Shown here in pieces: positions 1 to 9,380 of a DNA stretch of 64,000 nucleotides. Position numbers and translations under genes: made by a program. The notes below the pieces were generated by a model. The model had not been told where the DNA came from and did not search any database. It worked only from the letters and a program-made list of their open reading frames with translations. How positions within the stretch are numbered: position 1 is the first letter of the stretch; each line of letters starts with the position of its first letter. The DNA is from Skermanella stibiiresistens SB22 (GTDB taxonomy: Bacteria; Pseudomonadota; Alphaproteobacteria; Azospirillales; Azospirillaceae): contig NZ_AVFL01000022.1 in assembly GCF_000576635.1 (NCBI RefSeq), positions 1-64,000 of the forward strand, in the 5' to 3' direction.

Positions 1-84
1 GGCCTGGGCGACGGCCGATCCGGCCTGGGCGACGGCCGATCCGGCCTGGGCTGCGGCCGATCCGGCCTGGGCGCCGGTCATCTG
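1..84 (-). repeat. In-frame 21-bp tandem repeat (heptad GSAVAQA)
   Basis: Three 21-bp units (1-21, 22-42, 43-63) follow each other, the first two identical and the third differing at two adjacent bases; 64-84 is a degenerate fourth unit. On the minus strand each unit encodes GSAVAQA or a variant (GSAAAQA, then QMTGAQA), in frame with the kinase gene. The array reaches the window edge, so the copy number is unknown. It sits in the ATP-binding domain just after the N box. Confidence 0.9.
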
Positions 85-2493
85 GTTCCTCGCGGTCACG
101 ACGAGGTCGCCGCCTTTCGGCATCGCGTCGCGCGCGTTGGCGGCGAGGTTGAGCAGGACGGCGTTCAAGCGCGAGGGGTCGACGATCACGGGCCACAGGT
201 CGGTCGCCAGATCGAACCGGCAGCGCACCAGGGGGCCGGCTGTGTGGCAGATCATCTCCTCGCTTTCCCGGAGTATATCCTTGATGTCGACCACCGTCGG
301 CCGTGACTCCTCGCGCCGGGCGAAGGCCAGCAGATGGTGGATCAGGCCGGTGGCGCGGGTGACGGCCTGCTCCCCCAGGTCGATGATCTTGACCTCCTCG
401 GGAGTGATCGTCCGACGCCTCAGCAGGTTGTAGCTGCTCTGGATCACGGCCAGGATATTGTTGAAATCGTGGGATACGCCGCTGACCAACTGGCCCAGCG
501 CCTCCAGCTTCTGCGATTGCAGCAGCGCCGCCTGCGCCTCCTCGCGGCGGCGGATCTCCGCCGAGAGTTCGAGCGCCGCGTCGGTCAACGCGCGGGTCCG
601 CTCGACGACCCGGGCCTCCAGCATGGCGTTGTCGCCCCGGAGGATGTCCTCCGCCGTCTTGCGTTCGGTCACGTCCGCCGTGACTCCGGTCAGGCGAACC
701 ATGCGGCCATCGTCATCGAAGATCGCCGCGGCCGATTCCTCGAGCCAGACGGTGGACCCGTCGCCCCGCTGGTACCGGTAGGCGATCGTATAGTTCGGAG
801 TGCCGGGGTCGAGCGCGATCAGGGTGTCCACGAACCGCTCGCGGTCCTCCGGGTGGACGCGCTCGAAGAAGGCGTGGCTGGTGATCCCGGCGGGATCGGA
901 GGCACCCTCCCGACCGGGTCCCAGGATCGGGGCGGCGCCATCGCTCTGGCGCACCGTGTCGGTCTCCAGGTGCCAGTCGAAGGCGAACATGCGGCCGGCG
1001 GCCAGGGCGCGGGTCAGTTGCTCCTCGGCGTCGCGCAGCTGCCGCTCCAGGGCCTTGTTGGCGGTGATGTCGGTGATGGTGCCGACGAAGCCCGAGATGT
1101 CGCCCGAGGCGGTTCGTTCCACCAGGGCCTCGCCGAGCACCCAGGTGATCGCGCCGTCCGGCGCGCGGAAACGGTATTCCAGGCGAAACGGTCTGTTCTC
1201 CAGGGCGGCGTGGCGCCATTCCTGGAAAACGACGTCATGGTCTTCGGGATGCAGGAATTCGGTCCAGCCATTGCCCAGCGCCTGTTCCGGGCGGGCACCC
1301 GCGATCTCGCACCAGCGTCGATTGACGCCGACGCAGCGTCCCTCGGCGTCGGTGCGGAAGATGCCGACCGGAGAACTGGACGCCAGCGTGTGGTATCGCT
1401 CCTCGGCCGCGCGCAACGCGGCGGTCCTCTCGTTCAACCGGCTGAAAGCGGTGGTCAGGGCTTGCCCGACCTCGTTGGCCTCGCGCCACGTGGTCCGGAT
1501 GGGGGGCACCGAGTGGCCGCCCTGGAGGGCGTTGCCGGCCACGGTCAGCACCCGCGCGGCCCGCGCGATCCGCAGGCCGAAGACGTAGGCCAGGGCGGCC
1601 GACAGGGCGAGCAGCGCCAGCCCCAGGCCGATCGGGGCCAGCAATTCGCGGGCGACCCGCGCGTCCACCGCGTCCCCCGGCAGGCTGACCAGGGCGGTCC
1701 ACTCCGTCATCGCTGATCGGCTGGCTCCCGAGATGACGTCGCGCTCGCCGACACCGCCTTCACCCGCCGTGATGACGCCATCCCGCCCGACGGCCTGCTT
1801 GATCCAGGCTGGCGGATCGTCGCCACGGCGCGGCGGTCCGTCGCCGGGGATGACGGCCAAGGGGCGTCCGTCGCGGTCCACGACGGCGATGCCGCGGTCG
1901 CTGGCGATGCCGGTCTGGACCAGGATATCCCGGAACCTGCCCACCGGCAGGCTGGCCGCCAGGACTTGGGTCGCGGCGCCGTCCGCCGGCACCGGGACGA
2001 GGATGCCGACGACCTCGGCGCGGGCGACCGGGCCGAATTCCACGTCCGTGACGTAGGGGGTCTTCGTCTCCATGACGGCGCGGGCGATATCATCGTCGAA
2101 GAACGGCGGCAACGGCGTGTTCCAAGGCACCCGCGTGTTGAGCCGCTGGCGCTCGCCGCCGTCGGCCAGGACGATGCCGATGCCATAGCGCTTCGTGATC
2201 TGGCTGGCCTGCTGGTGAAACGTGGCGAAATCCCGCCGCTGGAGCGCCGGCATCAAGGCCAGCGTCTCCAGCATCGCCATGACGCCCCGCATGTCGCGCT
2301 CGATCATGGCGGTGACCGTCCGTGCTTCCTTCAGCAAATCCTGCTCGATATGGGAGCGCTGTAGCTTGACTTGATGATGCAGCAGGAGGCCGGTGAAAAT
2401 CAGGACCGGAATGATAAGACCAAGCGCCAGTAAAATCAGATGCGCCCGCGTCGAGATACTGTGTTTCGCGCAGATCGTCAAATTTCGGGACAT
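1..2493 (-). CDS. PAS-containing membrane sensor histidine kinase (3' end outside window)
   Basis: The frame is open from an ATG at 2493 to the window edge, giving 831 visible codons. The order is: a transmembrane helix near residues 15-37, a periplasmic sensor region, a second helix near 280-302, PAS domains near 365-480 and 490-615, a coiled-coil connector, and a HisKA domain with the H box HDFNNIL at about residue 675. The ATP-binding domain begins with the N box NLAANARDAM. The HDFNN form of the H box is typical of PAS-rich kinases often linked to a C-terminal receiver; whether one follows here cannot be seen. The Shine-Dalgarno GGAG lies about 11 bases before the ATG. An in-frame heptad repeat interrupts the kinase domain after the N box. 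The signal sensed is unknown. Confidence 0.88.
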   Translation of the reverse strand, partial: MSRNLTICAKHSISTRAHLILLALGLIIPVLIFTGLLLHHQVKLQRSHIEQDLLKEARTVTAMIERDMRGVMAMLETLALMPALQRRDFATFHQQASQITKRYGIGIVLADGGERQRLNTRVPWNTPLPPFFDDDIARAVMETKTPYVTDVEFGPVARAEVVGILVPVPADGAATQVLAASLPVGRFRDILVQTGIASDRGIAVVDRDGRPLAVIPGDGPPRRGDDPPAWIKQAVGRDGVITAGEGGVGERDVISGASRSAMTEWTALVSLPGDAVDARVARELLAPIGLGLALLALSAALAYVFGLRIARAARVLTVAGNALQGGHSVPPIRTTWREANEVGQALTTAFSRLNERTAALRAAEERYHTLASSSPVGIFRTDAEGRCVGVNRRWCEIAGARPEQALGNGWTEFLHPEDHDVVFQEWRHAALENRPFRLEYRFRAPDGAITWVLGEALVERTASGDISGFVGTITDITANKALERQLRDAEEQLTRALAAGRMFAFDWHLETDTVRQSDGAAPILGPGREGASDPAGITSHAFFERVHPEDRERFVDTLIALDPGTPNYTIAYRYQRGDGSTVWLEESAAAIFDDDGRMVRLTGVTADVTERKTAEDILRGDNAMLEARVVERTRALTDAALELSAEIRRREEAQAALLQSQKLEALGQLVSGVSHDFNNILAVIQSSYNLLRRRTITPEEVKIIDLGEQAVTRATGLIHHLLAFARREESRPTVVDIKDILRESEEMICHTAGPLVRCRFDLATDLWPVIVDPSRLNAVLLNLAANARDAMPKGGDLVVTARNQMTGAQAGSAAAQAGSAVAQAGSAVAQA

Positions 2494-2511
2494 GATCTGG
2501 CGGGCTCCGAC

Positions 2512-2525
2512 TTGACATATATCAA
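2512..2525. promoter_or_regulatory. FNR/FixK-type box upstream of the first kinase
   Basis: The sequence TTGAC-ATAT-ATCAA matches the FNR-family consensus TTGAT-N4-ATCAA at 9 of 10 positions. Its centre lies only about 25 bases before the kinase ATG at 2493. That is too close for a usual activating position, so repression, or a chance match, is possible. Confidence 0.5.
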
Positions 2526-2814
2526 TAATCTGTGCCTGTGGCCTAGGACTGTATCCTAAGCAACGTAGCGTCCCAAGATGAGCCAAAGTAAGTTTGCGAT
2601 TGCGAGAAATACGACTTGGACATCCGGGTTCGTTGGCAATCTTCTAACAGTGTCCAGTCCAGGATGCCAGCGACATGATCTCTTGTGAAAACTCTTTCGC
2701 TTTCTCCATTCCAAAAATTAGCGTAGTGTTAATCCTTTATTTCTACATATCCGTCGTCTCGAGCGCCGAAGGCGGTTTTCCCGAGGCGGTGACGGCGCGA
2801 TCACGGGGGCGGAA
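2526..2814. other. Intergenic region between two kinase genes
   Basis: About 290 bases, clearly richer in A and T than the surroundings, lying between the stop of the DctB-like gene and the start of the first kinase. It probably holds the promoter of the first kinase. I see no convincing gene or terminator in it. Confidence 0.5.
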
Positions 2815-4665
2815 TCATCGATCCGGCGCGCGGCGCAGGGCGACGGTGAAGACGGCGCCGCCCTCCTCGTGGTTGGCGGCGGCGATGCGTCCGCCGAATC
2901 CCTGGACGATGCCGTAGCTGATCGACAGGCCCAGTCCCAGCCCGACGCCGACCTCCTTGGTGGTGAAGAACGGATCGAACAAGCTCGGCAAGTCCTCCTC
3001 CGGGATGCCGGGGCCGGTGTCGCGCACCCTCAGCAGGACATAGTCGCCGTCCTGGTCCAGGCTGACCGTGATGAGCCGGTGGTTGCGCGCCGCCACGGCG
3101 TCCAGCGCGTTCCGCAGCAGGTTGACGATCACTTGGTCCAGCCGCGCCTCGTCGGCCAGGACCATCGGCGACTGGTCCGGCAACTCCAGCACCATCTCCG
3201 CCCCCAGCGCCTGCGTCTGGGCGCCCAGCAGCGCCATCGACCGCTCGACCGAGGCGCGCGGCGACACCGGCACCAGAACCCCGGACGACTTGCGGGCGAA
3301 GGTCTTGAGCTGGCGGGTGATCGTCGCGACCCGTTCGGTCAGGCCGGTGATCTCCAGCAGGTTGGCGCGGACCAGATCCAGCTTGCCGCGTTCCAGGAGC
3401 AGTCCGGCGTTCTCGGAATAGGAGCGGATCGCGGCGATCGGCTGGTTGACCTCGTGGACGATGCCGGCCGCCATCTGGCCCAGGGCCGCCAGCTTGGCCG
3501 CCTGGACCAAGTCCTCGCGCGCGCGCTCGGCCGCCTGTTCCGCCCGCTCGCGCTCGGCGATCTCGGCGGTCAGGCGGGCGTTGGCGGAACTCAGCTCGGC
3601 GGTGCGCTCGCCGACCCGGTGCTCCAGCATCAGGTGGGCGCGTCGCTGGTACTCGAGCCGTTCGGACAGCGCCAGGCGGCGTTGCAGGACGACCAGGCCG
3701 GCGGCCAGCAGCAGCAGCGTCGCGATGCCGGCGCCAAGCCCGGCCGACCAAGCCCGCACGTTGACCGGCCGGTTGTCCAGCGCCACGTGGACGGTCCAGT
3801 CCGTGCCGGGAACCGCCGCCTGATGGACCAGGGAGCTGTCCATCGGGGGCAGCGGCAGCAAGCTGGTGCCCTCGTACTGCATGCTGCGCTCCACCTCGCG
3901 CCGGGTCTCCGCGTCGAGCGGCGCCAGCGTGCGGAACCGCCACTCGGGAACGTTGGAGATGAAGACGACGCCGCGCCGGTCGGACACGAACACGCGTTCC
4001 CCGGCCATCTGGTGCCACGCCGACTCCAGCGCGTCCATGCCGATCTTGGCGACGACCACGCCCAGCGTCTGGTTCTCCGCCCGGACCGGCGCCCAGACCG
4101 GATAGGCGATGTAGTAGCCGGGAATGTTCGAGGTGGTTCCCATGGCGAAATAACGCCCGACACGCCCGGCGATGGCGTCGGTGAAATAGGGCCGGAAGGC
4201 GAAGTTGCGGCCGATGAAGCTGCTCTCCTCGGTCCAGTTGCTGGCCGCCAGCGTCATGCCGTCGCGCCCCATCACGTAGAGCGCGGACAGGGCGGCCCCG
4301 GCGTTGAGCGCCGCCAGCTTGCGGTCGACCCGGTCGATCAGCGCGATGTCGCGCGGCGCCGCCAGCAGGGCCGCGACATCCGGGTCCCAGGCCAGGGTCA
4401 GTGGCAGCACCCGGTATTTCTCGATCTCCGCGGTCAGGGTGGCGGTGTAGAGGGTCAGCCGGGCCCGCGCCGTTTCCGCCAGTTCGTCCAGCGCCTGTCC
4501 GCGCGCCCATTCCGAGGCCAGGTAAGACGCCAGCGGCACCAGGACGCAGGCGACCCCGGCCATGGCCGCCGCGAGACCCCGGTAGCCGCGCGGCGGCTTG
4601 GGACGCCACGCCATCGCGGCGATCAAGGCGCCCACGATCCTGGAGCCCATGGTCTTGGAGTTCAT
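2815..4665 (-). CDS. dctB: DctB-like sensor histidine kinase
   Basis: Membrane sensor kinase of 616 residues. A transmembrane helix near residues 30-52 precedes a large periplasmic double-Cache sensor region (about 55-300), a second helix (about 310-335), a coiled coil, HisKA with HEVNQPI (His404), and a HATPase domain with NLLRNALDAV, DTGPGI and GLGLSIS. This HExNQP form and the architecture are those of DctB, the C4-dicarboxylate sensor that works with DctD. No DctD or DctA gene is in the window, so the ligand is an inference. I chose the ATG at 4665 because AGGAG lies about 10 bases upstream; an ATG at 4698 would add 11 residues but has a poorer ribosome site. It follows the methyltransferase gene closely and may share its transcript. 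Confidence 0.8.
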   Translation of the reverse strand: MNSKTMGSRIVGALIAAMAWRPKPPRGYRGLAAAMAGVACVLVPLASYLASEWARGQALDELAETARARLTLYTATLTAEIEKYRVLPLTLAWDPDVAALLAAPRDIALIDRVDRKLAALNAGAALSALYVMGRDGMTLAASNWTEESSFIGRNFAFRPYFTDAIAGRVGRYFAMGTTSNIPGYYIAYPVWAPVRAENQTLGVVVAKIGMDALESAWHQMAGERVFVSDRRGVVFISNVPEWRFRTLAPLDAETRREVERSMQYEGTSLLPLPPMDSSLVHQAAVPGTDWTVHVALDNRPVNVRAWSAGLGAGIATLLLLAAGLVVLQRRLALSERLEYQRRAHLMLEHRVGERTAELSSANARLTAEIAERERAEQAAERAREDLVQAAKLAALGQMAAGIVHEVNQPIAAIRSYSENAGLLLERGKLDLVRANLLEITGLTERVATITRQLKTFARKSSGVLVPVSPRASVERSMALLGAQTQALGAEMVLELPDQSPMVLADEARLDQVIVNLLRNALDAVAARNHRLITVSLDQDGDYVLLRVRDTGPGIPEEDLPSLFDPFFTTKEVGVGLGLGLSISYGIVQGFGGRIAAANHEEGGAVFTVALRRAPDR

Positions 4666-4708
4666 CGCCGACCCGCTCCTCCGCATGCCCGGCATCATCC
4701 GCTTCCCG

Positions 4709-5905
4709 TCAGTCCAAGCGCAGTATCTGCGCTTTCAGATAGGCTGTCTCGGGTAGATGGGGGTGGACGGGATGATCGGCGGCGGCCCCGCCGGTGCGCA
4801 GGATGCGTCCGGTCCGGCGGGCGTCGTCCAAGCCGCGCGCGACCTGTTCGGCGAACAGCGGCACGTCGACATTGTGGCTGCACGAGGCGACCAGCAGGAA
4901 GCCGCCCGGTGCCGTGATCGACGCGGCCAGCCGGGTCATCTTGCGATAGGCGCGGCTGCCGGCCTGCAGGTCCTTCTTGGATTTGACGAAGGCGGGCGGG
5001 TCGGCGATCACCACGTCGAACCGCTCGCCCGCCGCCGCCAGCCGCTCCATCTCCTCGAAGGCGTCGGCCCTGCGGAACCCGCAGACGGCGGCGACGCCAT
5101 TGGCTTCCGCCGCGCGGGCGCCATTGGCCAGCGCCGCCTCCGACCGGTCGACCGCCACGACGGAGGCGGCGCCCGCCTTGGCGCATTGCACCGCGAACCC
5201 GCCGTTGTAGCTGTAGAAGTCGATGACGCGGCCGCCGGCGGCCAGCGCCGCGATGGCCGCACGGTTGTCGCGCTGGTCGTAGAACCAACCGGTCTTCTGT
5301 CCCACCCCGGGATCGGCGAAGAAGACGCAGCCGTTCTCCTCCAGCCGGACCGGACCGTCCAGCGCTCCACGAACCACCTTGACCTCGCCGCCCAGACCTT
5401 CCTGCCCCCGCGCCGGGCTGTCGTTGCGCAGCACCACGGCGGAGGGCGCCAGCACTCGGTCGATCGCCTCCAGCAGGTCGGGCGTCAGCCGCTCCATGCC
5501 GGCGGAGTTCGCCTGGACCACCACCACGTCTCCGAACCGGTCGACGATCAGCGCCGGCAACCCGTCAGCCTCGGCGTGGATCAGCCGGTAATAGGGCCGG
5601 TCGAACAGCCGCTCGCGCAGGTCGAGCGCGCTCCGCAACCGCTCCGCCAGGAAACCCGCGTCGATCGCGGCGTCGGCGTCGCGCGTCAGCATGCGGGCGC
5701 AGAACAGGGTGTGGGGATTGAAGGTCGCGGCGCCGAGCGGCGCGCCATCGTGGGTCAGCACCCGGACGACGCTGCCCGGCGGGATCGCCTTGGCCAGGTT
5801 GTCCATGTGGATCTCGTTGGAATAGACCCAGGGATGGCCATGCTGGACCCGCTTGTGCCGGCTCGGCTGAAGGCGGATGGTCGGTCGGGATGTGGTTTCG
5901 CTCAT
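4709..5905 (-). CDS. rlmI: Class I SAM-dependent rRNA (cytosine) methyltransferase, RlmI-like
   Basis: A 398-residue protein beginning MSETTSRPT. The N-terminal part is a PUA-like RNA-binding region (RHKRVQHGHPWVYSNEI), followed by the RlmI-type linker and a Rossmann methyltransferase domain with VIDFYSYNGGFAV as SAM-binding motif I, the DPPAF motif, and SCSHNVD near the C-terminus, where the cysteine fits a 5-methylcytosine transfer mechanism. RlmI methylates C1962 of 23S rRNA in Escherichia coli; the same target here is inferred from family. A longer reading from 5980 adds 25 unconvincing residues. The stop lies 43 bases before the DctB-like start, so the two may be cotranscribed. Confidence 0.85.
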   Translation of the reverse strand: MSETTSRPTIRLQPSRHKRVQHGHPWVYSNEIHMDNLAKAIPPGSVVRVLTHDGAPLGAATFNPHTLFCARMLTRDADAAIDAGFLAERLRSALDLRERLFDRPYYRLIHAEADGLPALIVDRFGDVVVVQANSAGMERLTPDLLEAIDRVLAPSAVVLRNDSPARGQEGLGGEVKVVRGALDGPVRLEENGCVFFADPGVGQKTGWFYDQRDNRAAIAALAAGGRVIDFYSYNGGFAVQCAKAGAASVVAVDRSEAALANGARAAEANGVAAVCGFRRADAFEEMERLAAAGERFDVVIADPPAFVKSKKDLQAGSRAYRKMTRLAASITAPGGFLLVASCSHNVDVPLFAEQVARGLDDARRTGRILRTGGAAADHPVHPHLPETAYLKAQILRLD

Positions 5906-5999
5906 GGCCGGCAGTCTAGCCGTTGCGGGCGGCCAAGCAACAGCGGGCGTGACGTTGTGCGCCTGGATGGCGTGCCCCAAAACACCTGAATGGTCCGGG

Positions 6000-6920
6000 C
6001 TAATTCACGGGCTCTCCTGGAGCGGTCGAATCCCGCATCCGGTGAAGCAGGAAGATGGCGCCCAGCAACACCGCCGCCCCAAGCCATTGGCTTCGGGCAA
6101 GTTGCTCCCCCAGGAAAGCGAACGCGCCCCCCACCCCAAACAGCGGTGTGAGATTCAGGAACTGGCCCGCGAAGCTGGCCGGGAGAGTCTTCAAGGCGAT
6201 CAGATACAGCCAGAAAGCGAATGCGTACTGGACCAAGCCGGAGAGCATCGCCAGGGACCACAGGGGTGCCGGCAGGTTGCCGAGAATGTCCCACGTGTCG
6301 GCCGAGATCTCCAGGGGCCAGATCAGGAGTGCGAACACAAACCCGAAGGACTGCTGGACCGCCAGGAGAACGAGCGGATCGGTATCCACGACCAGACGGC
6401 TCGACAACACGACGTACAGGGCCGCGCAGCCGATGCCAAGCAGGATCAGCAGGTTGCCGACCAAGGGATTCGGGCCGAGTTCCATCGCCCCGTCGAGACC
6501 GGCGACCATCGCCACGCCGACGAGTGCCACCGCCATCACCCCCATCGTCCGTCCCCCTATCCTTTCTCCAAGGATCAGGGCCGCGAACCCCACGATCATC
6601 ACCGCCTCGGTCGCTTGCAGGAGGGATGCGGAACTCGCCGACGTCATCGACATTCCGATCAAGCCGATCGAATAGGCCAGCCCTGGTTCCAGGAGTCCGG
6701 TCGGGCCGAACTTCAAGGCGACTTGGACAGGTGGGATCGACAACCCCCTCACGAGGGTTACGAGCCATAGGAAGGCGCAACTCGTGAGCAACTGGATCAC
6801 CAGCAAGGTGATTGGCGGCAATGCGTCAAGCGCGCCCTTCGACATGACGGTGGCCGAACCCCAGCAGGCCGCCGCGCCAATCGCGGAAACAACGCCGAGA
6901 TCGCGGCCCTGGTTATCCAT
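6000..6920 (-). CDS. EamA/DMT-family permease
   Basis: A 306-residue integral membrane protein with ten predicted hydrophobic segments in two homologous halves, the pattern of EamA (drug/metabolite transporter) permeases. Such proteins export amino acids, metabolites or drugs; the substrate cannot be told from the sequence. The start at MDNQGRDLG is preferred; an upstream ATG at 7040 adds 40 arginine-rich residues that look non-coding. It lies between the methyltransferase and a small unknown gene, all on the minus strand. Confidence 0.85.
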   Translation of the reverse strand: MDNQGRDLGVVSAIGAAACWGSATVMSKGALDALPPITLLVIQLLTSCAFLWLVTLVRGLSIPPVQVALKFGPTGLLEPGLAYSIGLIGMSMTSASSASLLQATEAVMIVGFAALILGERIGGRTMGVMAVALVGVAMVAGLDGAMELGPNPLVGNLLILLGIGCAALYVVLSSRLVVDTDPLVLLAVQQSFGFVFALLIWPLEISADTWDILGNLPAPLWSLAMLSGLVQYAFAFWLYLIALKTLPASFAGQFLNLTPLFGVGGAFAFLGEQLARSQWLGAAVLLGAIFLLHRMRDSTAPGEPVN

Positions 6921-7070
6921 GGCGCGCCGCCGCGAAGCGAAACAGACAGGGCTTTCCATTGTGCGCCTTGGTTGGTGGACAAGGATTGGAGTGGATCGCG
7001 GTATCCTGGATCTCCGGTCCCCAAAGCCGTCCGCGATCACATCCCCCAGACCCGTCGTGAATGATCCGGG

Positions 7071-7622
7071 CTAGCCATCGTTGGCCGCGTCCCGCGGGGA
7101 CGTCGGCGTCAGGTCGATCATCTGCTTGCACAGCCTCAGCGTCTCGACCGCGTGCCCCGCTTCCCGAAAGCAGCCGAGCAGCCAGTCGCAGTATTCCGGC
7201 AGGCTGGAATAGTCGTCCGGCAGGTTGGTGTGGATGGCGGCGCAACCCAGGTCGTCGGCCACCTTGTCCATGGCGCCCAGCAACGCGTCGGCGGCGCCGT
7301 CCAGGTCGAACAGGTCCAGGACGATGAAGTTCTCGACCGACAGCACCCGGCCGTGACGCAGGTGGTCCTCCACCGCGTGGCTGAACAGGCCGTGGATGTA
7401 GCCCCGGCTGTTCTGCACGGTCATGATTCCCCGTCCACCCTCCCGAAGGTGGGATCCGACGGAGCGACCCGCGCTGGATTCAAGCTCCGGCGCCGCCAGG
7501 ATGGCTGCGGCAAATTCGCGCCATCGCTCGATGTCGAGATCGGGTGCGATCGTCTGCACCACCGGGAACGCCTGGTCGATCTGACGGCGGGCTAGGGGTT
7601 TCGCAACATAAATGTCGTGCAT
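7071..7622 (-). CDS. Hypothetical protein, possibly GNAT-like
   Basis: A protein of about 183 residues with no confident family. The run TVQNSRGYIHGLFSHAVEDHL followed by VENFIVLDLFDLDGAADAL and a helix recalls the central strands and acetyl-CoA-binding loop of a GNAT acetyltransferase, but no clear R/QxxGxG/A motif is present, so this is a weak fold guess. The ATG at 7622 was chosen over a GTG at 7637; neither has a strong Shine-Dalgarno. The gene is divergent from the cbb3 operon, and the FNR-type box at 7680 lies between them and could serve either. Confidence 0.65.
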   Translation of the reverse strand: MHDIYVAKPLARRQIDQAFPVVQTIAPDLDIERWREFAAAILAAPELESSAGRSVGSHLREGGRGIMTVQNSRGYIHGLFSHAVEDHLRHGRVLSVENFIVLDLFDLDGAADALLGAMDKVADDLGCAAIHTNLPDDYSSLPEYCDWLLGCFREAGHAVETLRLCKQMIDLTPTSPRDAANDG

Positions 7623-7679
7623 GGGTGTCTCGACCACGGGTCAGGACAAGACGATGGCAGCCAGGGCGCCCATGGGTCC

Positions 7680-7693
7680 TTGACGTAGATCAA
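7680..7693. promoter_or_regulatory. FNR/FixK-type box upstream of ccoN
   Basis: TTGAC-GTAG-ATCAA matches TTGAT-N4-ATCAA at 9 of 10 positions. It is centred about 180 bases before the ccoN ATG and about 65 bases before the divergent small gene. cbb3 operons in alphaproteobacteria are commonly activated by FnrN or FixK from such boxes centred near -41.5, which would put the start of transcription near 7728. Confidence 0.75.
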
Positions 7694-7865
7694 TGTTGCC
7701 GGCCCGCGGCATCCCCATAGTCCGCAATCGGCAACAGGATTTGCGCGCGTGCCGCGTGCCGTCGCGGCGGTCCTTATCCGGCACGATCGAATTAAGAGCA
7801 ACCTTACGGTGGCGCGGAACGACCGGCTTCGCTGGTGTCGATCCCGCCAGACGGGAGATTAGGTA

Positions 7866-9368
7866 ATGACAGCAGCGACCCTGTCCCACGGTTCATCCGT
7901 GGGAGGCGAGCGGGCAGGTGAGGAGACCGTCTCGTACAACGAGGCTGTCGTCCGCCTGTTCGTCATCGCCACTATGTTCTGGGGTGTGATCGGCTTCCTC
8001 GCCGGTATCTTCATCGCCTTCGAACTGGCGTTTCCGGCGCTGAACCTCGGGCTGGAATGGACCAGCTTCGGCCGTCTGCGGCCGCTGCACACCTCCGCCG
8101 TGGTCTTCGCCTTCGGCGGCAACGCCTTGTTCGCCACCTCGCTCTACGTCGTCCAGCGGACCTGCCGCGCGACGCTGTGGGGCGGACCGGCGGTCGCCAA
8201 CTTCCTCTTCGTCGGCTACCAGATCTTCATCGTGCTGGCGGCTTCCGGCTATGTCCTGGGCATCACCCAAGGCAAGGAATACGCCGAGCCCGAATGGTAC
8301 GTCGACCTGTGGCTGACCGTCGTCTGGGTCGTGTACCTGCTGGTCTTCGTCGGCACGATCATGCAGCGGCGCGAACCGCACATCTACGTCGCCAACTGGT
8401 TCTACCTGGCGATGATCGTGACGATCGCGATGCTCCACCTGGTCAACAACCTGAACGTCCCGGTCTCGTTCTTCGGAACCACCAGCTATTCCTACTTCTC
8501 CGGCGTCCAGGGCGCGCTGGTCCAGTGGTGGTACGGCCACAACGCGGTGGGCTTCTTCCTGACCGCCGGCTTCCTGGGCATGATGTATTACTTCATCCCC
8601 AAGCAGGCGGGCCGGCCGGTCTATTCCTACCGGCTGTCGATCATCCATTTCTGGTCGCTGATCTTCCTCTACATCTGGGCCGGCCCGCACCACCTGCACT
8701 ACACGGCGCTGCCGGAATGGGCGCAGACGCTCGGCATGACCTTCTCCATCATGCTGTGGATGCCCTCGTGGGGCGGCATGATCAACGGCATCATGACGCT
8801 GTCCGGCGCCTGGGACAAGCTGCGGACCGACCCGGTCCTGCGCTTCCTGGTCACCTCGGTCGCGTTCTACGGCATGAGCACCTTCGAAGGTCCGGTGATG
8901 TCGATCAAGGCGGTCAACGCCCTGTCGCACTACACCGACTGGACCGTCGGCCACGTCCACTCCGGGGCGCTCGGCTGGGTCGCCTTCGTCAGCTTCGGCG
9001 CGGTCTACTTCCTGGTTCCCAAGCTGTGGAAGGCCGAGCGCCTCTACTCGCTGCGGCTGGTCAGCTATCACTTCTGGACCGCCACGATCGGCATCGTTCT
9101 CTACATCACCTCGATGTGGATCTCGGGCATCATGCAGGGCCTGATGTGGCGCGCCTACGACAACCTGGGCTTCCTCCAGTACTCGTTCGTCGAGACCGTC
9201 GCGGCGATGCATCCCTTCTACGTGATCCGCGCCCTGGGCGGCGTGCTCTTCCTGATCGGCGCCCTGATCATGGTCTACAACCTGTGGCGCACGACCAAGG
9301 GCGACATCCGGGTCGAGAAGCCCTACGTCACCGCTCCGACGCGCAAGTTCGCGCCGGCCGCCGAGTAA
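7866..9368 (+). CDS. ccoN: cbb3-type cytochrome c oxidase subunit I
   Basis: A 500-residue polytopic membrane protein, the catalytic subunit of the high-affinity cbb3 terminal oxidase, holding haem b and the haem b3-CuB centre where oxygen is reduced. Histidine-bearing segments include [58 protein letters not shown] and the late [12 protein letters not shown]. Length and the order ccoN-ccoO-ccoQ-ccoP are standard. The ribosome site GGGAGATTAGGTA precedes the ATG, and ccoO follows 12 bases after the stop. Regulation through the FNR-type box upstream is likely. Confidence 0.97.
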   Translation: MTAATLSHGSSVGGERAGEETVSYNEAVVRLFVIATMFWGVIGFLAGIFIAFELAFPALNLGLEWTSFGRLRPLHTSAVVFAFGGNALFATSLYVVQRTCRATLWGGPAVANFLFVGYQIFIVLAASGYVLGITQGKEYAEPEWYVDLWLTVVWVVYLLVFVGTIMQRREPHIYVANWFYLAMIVTIAMLHLVNNLNVPVSFFGTTSYSYFSGVQGALVQWWYGHNAVGFFLTAGFLGMMYYFIPKQAGRPVYSYRLSIIHFWSLIFLYIWAGPHHLHYTALPEWAQTLGMTFSIMLWMPSWGGMINGIMTLSGAWDKLRTDPVLRFLVTSVAFYGMSTFEGPVMSIKAVNALSHYTDWTVGHVHSGALGWVAFVSFGAVYFLVPKLWKAERLYSLRLVSYHFWTATIGIVLYITSMWISGIMQGLMWRAYDNLGFLQYSFVETVAAMHPFYVIRALGGVLFLIGALIMVYNLWRTTKGDIRVEKPYVTAPTRKFAPAAE

Positions 9369-9380
9369 GGACTCAGCACG

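Noticed and set aside
1-84. Direct repeats as a CRISPR array
   Set aside because: The units are contiguous with no spacers and keep the reading frame of a kinase.
2869-4917. A 682-codon plus-strand frame opposite the DctB-like kinase
   Set aside because: Shadow frame crossing two genuine minus-strand genes.
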